Origin: Treponema sp.
GTDB lineage: Bacteria > Spirochaetota > Spirochaetia > Treponematales > Breznakiellaceae
DNA: 7,100 nt
NCBI GenBank assembly: GCA_031290325.1
Contig: JAITNU010000074.1
Location: forward strand, 1 to 7,100
Reading direction: 5' to 3'
Shown piece after piece: positions 6,436-7,100 of this stretch. Numbering within the stretch: position 1 is the first letter of the stretch; the number at the start of each line of letters is the position of its first letter. The position numbers and the translations under genes are program-made. The notes under the pieces were generated by a model. That model was not told the origin of the DNA. It ran no database searches and worked only from the letters and a program-made list of their open reading frames with translations.

Positions 6436-6858
6436 TTATGGTTCTGCCGTCATTTTCGGCTCAGGTTGATCGTGACGGTCCGCATAGAGCCGTATGATCT
6501 GCCCCATTAAGCCGTCCATAGCTTCATCGACGTTCTTCTTGAGTACGTTCTTTTCGTGGCTAATCAATTCTGCAATCTGCCCTAAAATCTGGGTTTCCCT
6601 GTCATGTTCCATACCAGGCTCTTTTTCTATGTTTCTTAAAGGGATGAGAAGCTGATAGGCTTCCATGTTCAACGCCCTGGCGATATTTTTCAGGGTTTTA
6701 TCGCTTACCCAGCTCTTACAATGCTCAATATCTGTCATGTACGGGAGAGAAATATCCGCATATTCCGCCAGCCTTGATTGAGTAATATGCAGGGCTTCCC
6801 GGGCAAACTTGATATTCTGGGAAAGGATCTTCCGTAAGTCATCATTGGCTTCCTTCAC
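6436..6858 (-). CDS. XRE-family helix-turn-helix transcriptional regulator
   Basis: A 140-residue protein with an N-terminal Cro/C1-type HTH at about 10-66: NIKFAREALHITQSRLAEYA followed by DISLPYMTDIEHCKSWVSDK and TLKNIARALNMEAYQLL. The turn and recognition helix are well formed. The C-terminal half (about 80-130) is predicted helical and charged (ISHEKNVLKKNVDEAMDGLM) and probably mediates dimerisation; no sensor domain is recognised. The start is GTG at 6858-6856: an in-frame TGA lies upstream and no in-frame ATG is nearby. There is no clear Shine-Dalgarno sequence. Four spaced palindromes fill the region just upstream, the first ending 11 bp from the start codon, so autoregulation and control of the divergent acyltransferase gene are likely. 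Which ligand or stress it senses cannot be read from the sequence. Confidence 0.88.
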   Translation of the reverse strand: MKEANDDLRKILSQNIKFAREALHITQSRLAEYADISLPYMTDIEHCKSWVSDKTLKNIARALNMEAYQLLIPLRNIEKEPGMEHDRETQILGQIAELISHEKNVLKKNVDEAMDGLMGQIIRLYADRHDQPEPKMTAEP

Positions 6859-6869
6859 ATTATGAAAGT

Positions 6870-6884
6870 TATGATAATATCATA
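6870..6884. promoter_or_regulatory. Operator copy 1 (perfect 15-bp palindrome)
   Basis: TATGATAATATCATA: perfect 6-bp arms TATGAT/ATCATA around AAT. It lies 11 bp upstream of the XRE start, and its right arm reads TATGAT on the minus strand, which could serve as the XRE -10 box. Occupancy would block XRE transcription. The assignment to the XRE protein is inference from position and symmetry. Confidence 0.6.
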
Positions 6885-6895
6885 TATTTTAAAAA

Positions 6896-6910
6896 TATGA
6901 TGTTGACATA
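6896..6910. promoter_or_regulatory. Operator copy 2 (imperfect), overlapping a -35 box
   Basis: TATGATGTTGACATA matches the TATGATnnTATCATA pattern at 11 of 13 fixed positions and starts 26 bp after copy 1. Its right half contains the consensus -35 hexamer TTGACA (6903-6908). Confidence 0.5.
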
Positions 6911-6931
6911 TATTTTTGAATATGGTAATGT
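6903..6931 (+). promoter_or_regulatory. Promoter for the MBOAT gene
   Basis: A perfect TTGACA -35 (6903-6908) is followed after 17 bp by an extended -10, TGGTAATGT (TGn at 6923-6925, hexamer TAATGT at 6926-6931, weak by itself). Transcription would start near 6938-6940. Both boxes sit inside palindromes of the operator array, which suggests tight repression. TATAAA at 6937-6942 is an alternative -10 with a poorer -35. Confidence 0.5.
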
Positions 6932-6935
6932 CATT
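6921..6935. promoter_or_regulatory. Operator copy 3 (degenerate), overlapping the -10
   Basis: TATGGTAATGTCATT matches the fixed pattern at 10 of 13 positions and begins 25 bp after copy 2. Alone it would be unconvincing; its register with the other three copies is what supports it. Confidence 0.4.
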
Positions 6936-6945
6936 TTATAAATAT

Positions 6946-6962
6946 CTATGATGGTATCATAG
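6946..6962. promoter_or_regulatory. Operator copy 4 (perfect palindrome, 7-bp arms)
   Basis: CTATGATGGTATCATAG: 7-bp arms around GGT. The core TATGATGGTATCATA (6947-6961) is the same as copy 1 except for the two central bases. It starts 26 bp after copy 3, just downstream of the predicted transcription start of the MBOAT gene. Confidence 0.6.
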
Positions 6963-6992
6963 GAAAGATTAAACTCGGTAAGGCGGTATGGG

Positions 6993-7100
6993 ATGTTTTT
7001 CAATTCCCTTGATTTTGCGCTTTTTTTGCCCATCGTTTTTGGTTTGTATTGGTTGGGCGCCTATAAAACCCATGAATCCGGACGATTTCAAAACATCCGT
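6993..7100 (+). CDS. MBOAT-family membrane-bound O-acyltransferase, N-terminus (partial)
   Basis: The first 36 codons of a membrane protein. The opening MFFNSLDFALFLPIVFGLYW matches the characteristic N-terminus of the AlgI/DltB-type MBOAT family (often MLFNSxxFxxFLPxVxxLYW), and GRFQNI agrees with the WQN motif that precedes the next membrane segment. Family members move acyl groups, usually acetyl, across or onto extracellular polysaccharide or other envelope polymers. The start is ATG 6993, preceded by AAGGCGG (6980-6986) with a 6-nt gap. ATG 6988 is in another frame and gives no family match. The catalytic His lies beyond the window. Downstream partners cannot be seen. Expression is probably governed by the palindrome array just upstream. 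Confidence 0.8.
   Translation, partial: MFFNSLDFALFLPIVFGLYWLGAYKTHESGRFQNIR

Noticed and set aside
6879..6901. ATCATAT…ATATGAT hairpin with a 9-nt loop as a terminator or structured RNA
   Set aside because: It is better explained as the right arm of operator copy 1 plus the left arm of copy 2; the stem is pure A/T-rich and weak.

Overview
The window looks like an accessory, partly decaying stretch of a spirochete chromosome. The best guess is a Treponema of the termite-gut type. That guess rests on family recall: the TonB-receptor remnant, the Ig-like/FGE-sulfatase surface protein and the 115-residue stand-alone receiver all resemble families I associate with that group. No rRNA, tRNA or other taxonomic marker is present, so this is an inference.

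Layout. (1) Bases 1-804, minus strand: 5' part of a secreted Ig-like/FGE-sulfatase protein, broken by a frameshift near 600 and without a clear start. (2) 816-1163, plus: a single-domain response-regulator receiver whose phospho-acceptor Asp is replaced by Gly. (3) 1158-3907, minus: a tight unit of a large pRiA4b ORF-3-like protein, an overlapping PTS EIIA-type protein, and the indel-ridden remnant of an unrecognised ~95-residue protein. (4) 3997-5550, plus: a TonB-dependent receptor pseudogene that has lost its plug domain and its C-terminus and carries several frameshifts. (5) 5551-5698: an AT-rich segment ending in one solitary type I-C-like CRISPR repeat. (6) 5700-6425, plus: a secreted staphylococcal-nuclease-fold protein whose ATG lies one base after that repeat. 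(7) 6436-6858, minus: an XRE-type regulator, convergent with the nuclease. (8) 6859-6992: a divergent control region holding four 15-bp palindromes at 26/25/26-bp spacing. (9) 6993-7100, plus: the first 36 codons of an MBOAT-family O-acyltransferase.

How the parts relate. Five reading frames (receiver, EIIA, pRiA4b-like, nuclease, XRE; about 4 kb) are uninterrupted. The three broken genes (about 2.6 kb) carry roughly eight indels or deletions. This uneven spread argues for real pseudogene decay rather than general sequence error. The two strongest signals are the regularly spaced palindrome array, which probably lets the XRE protein control itself and the divergent acyltransferase gene, and the lone CRISPR repeat fused to the nuclease 5' end. 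The repeat looks like the scar of a lost type I-C array and would mislead start-codon calling.
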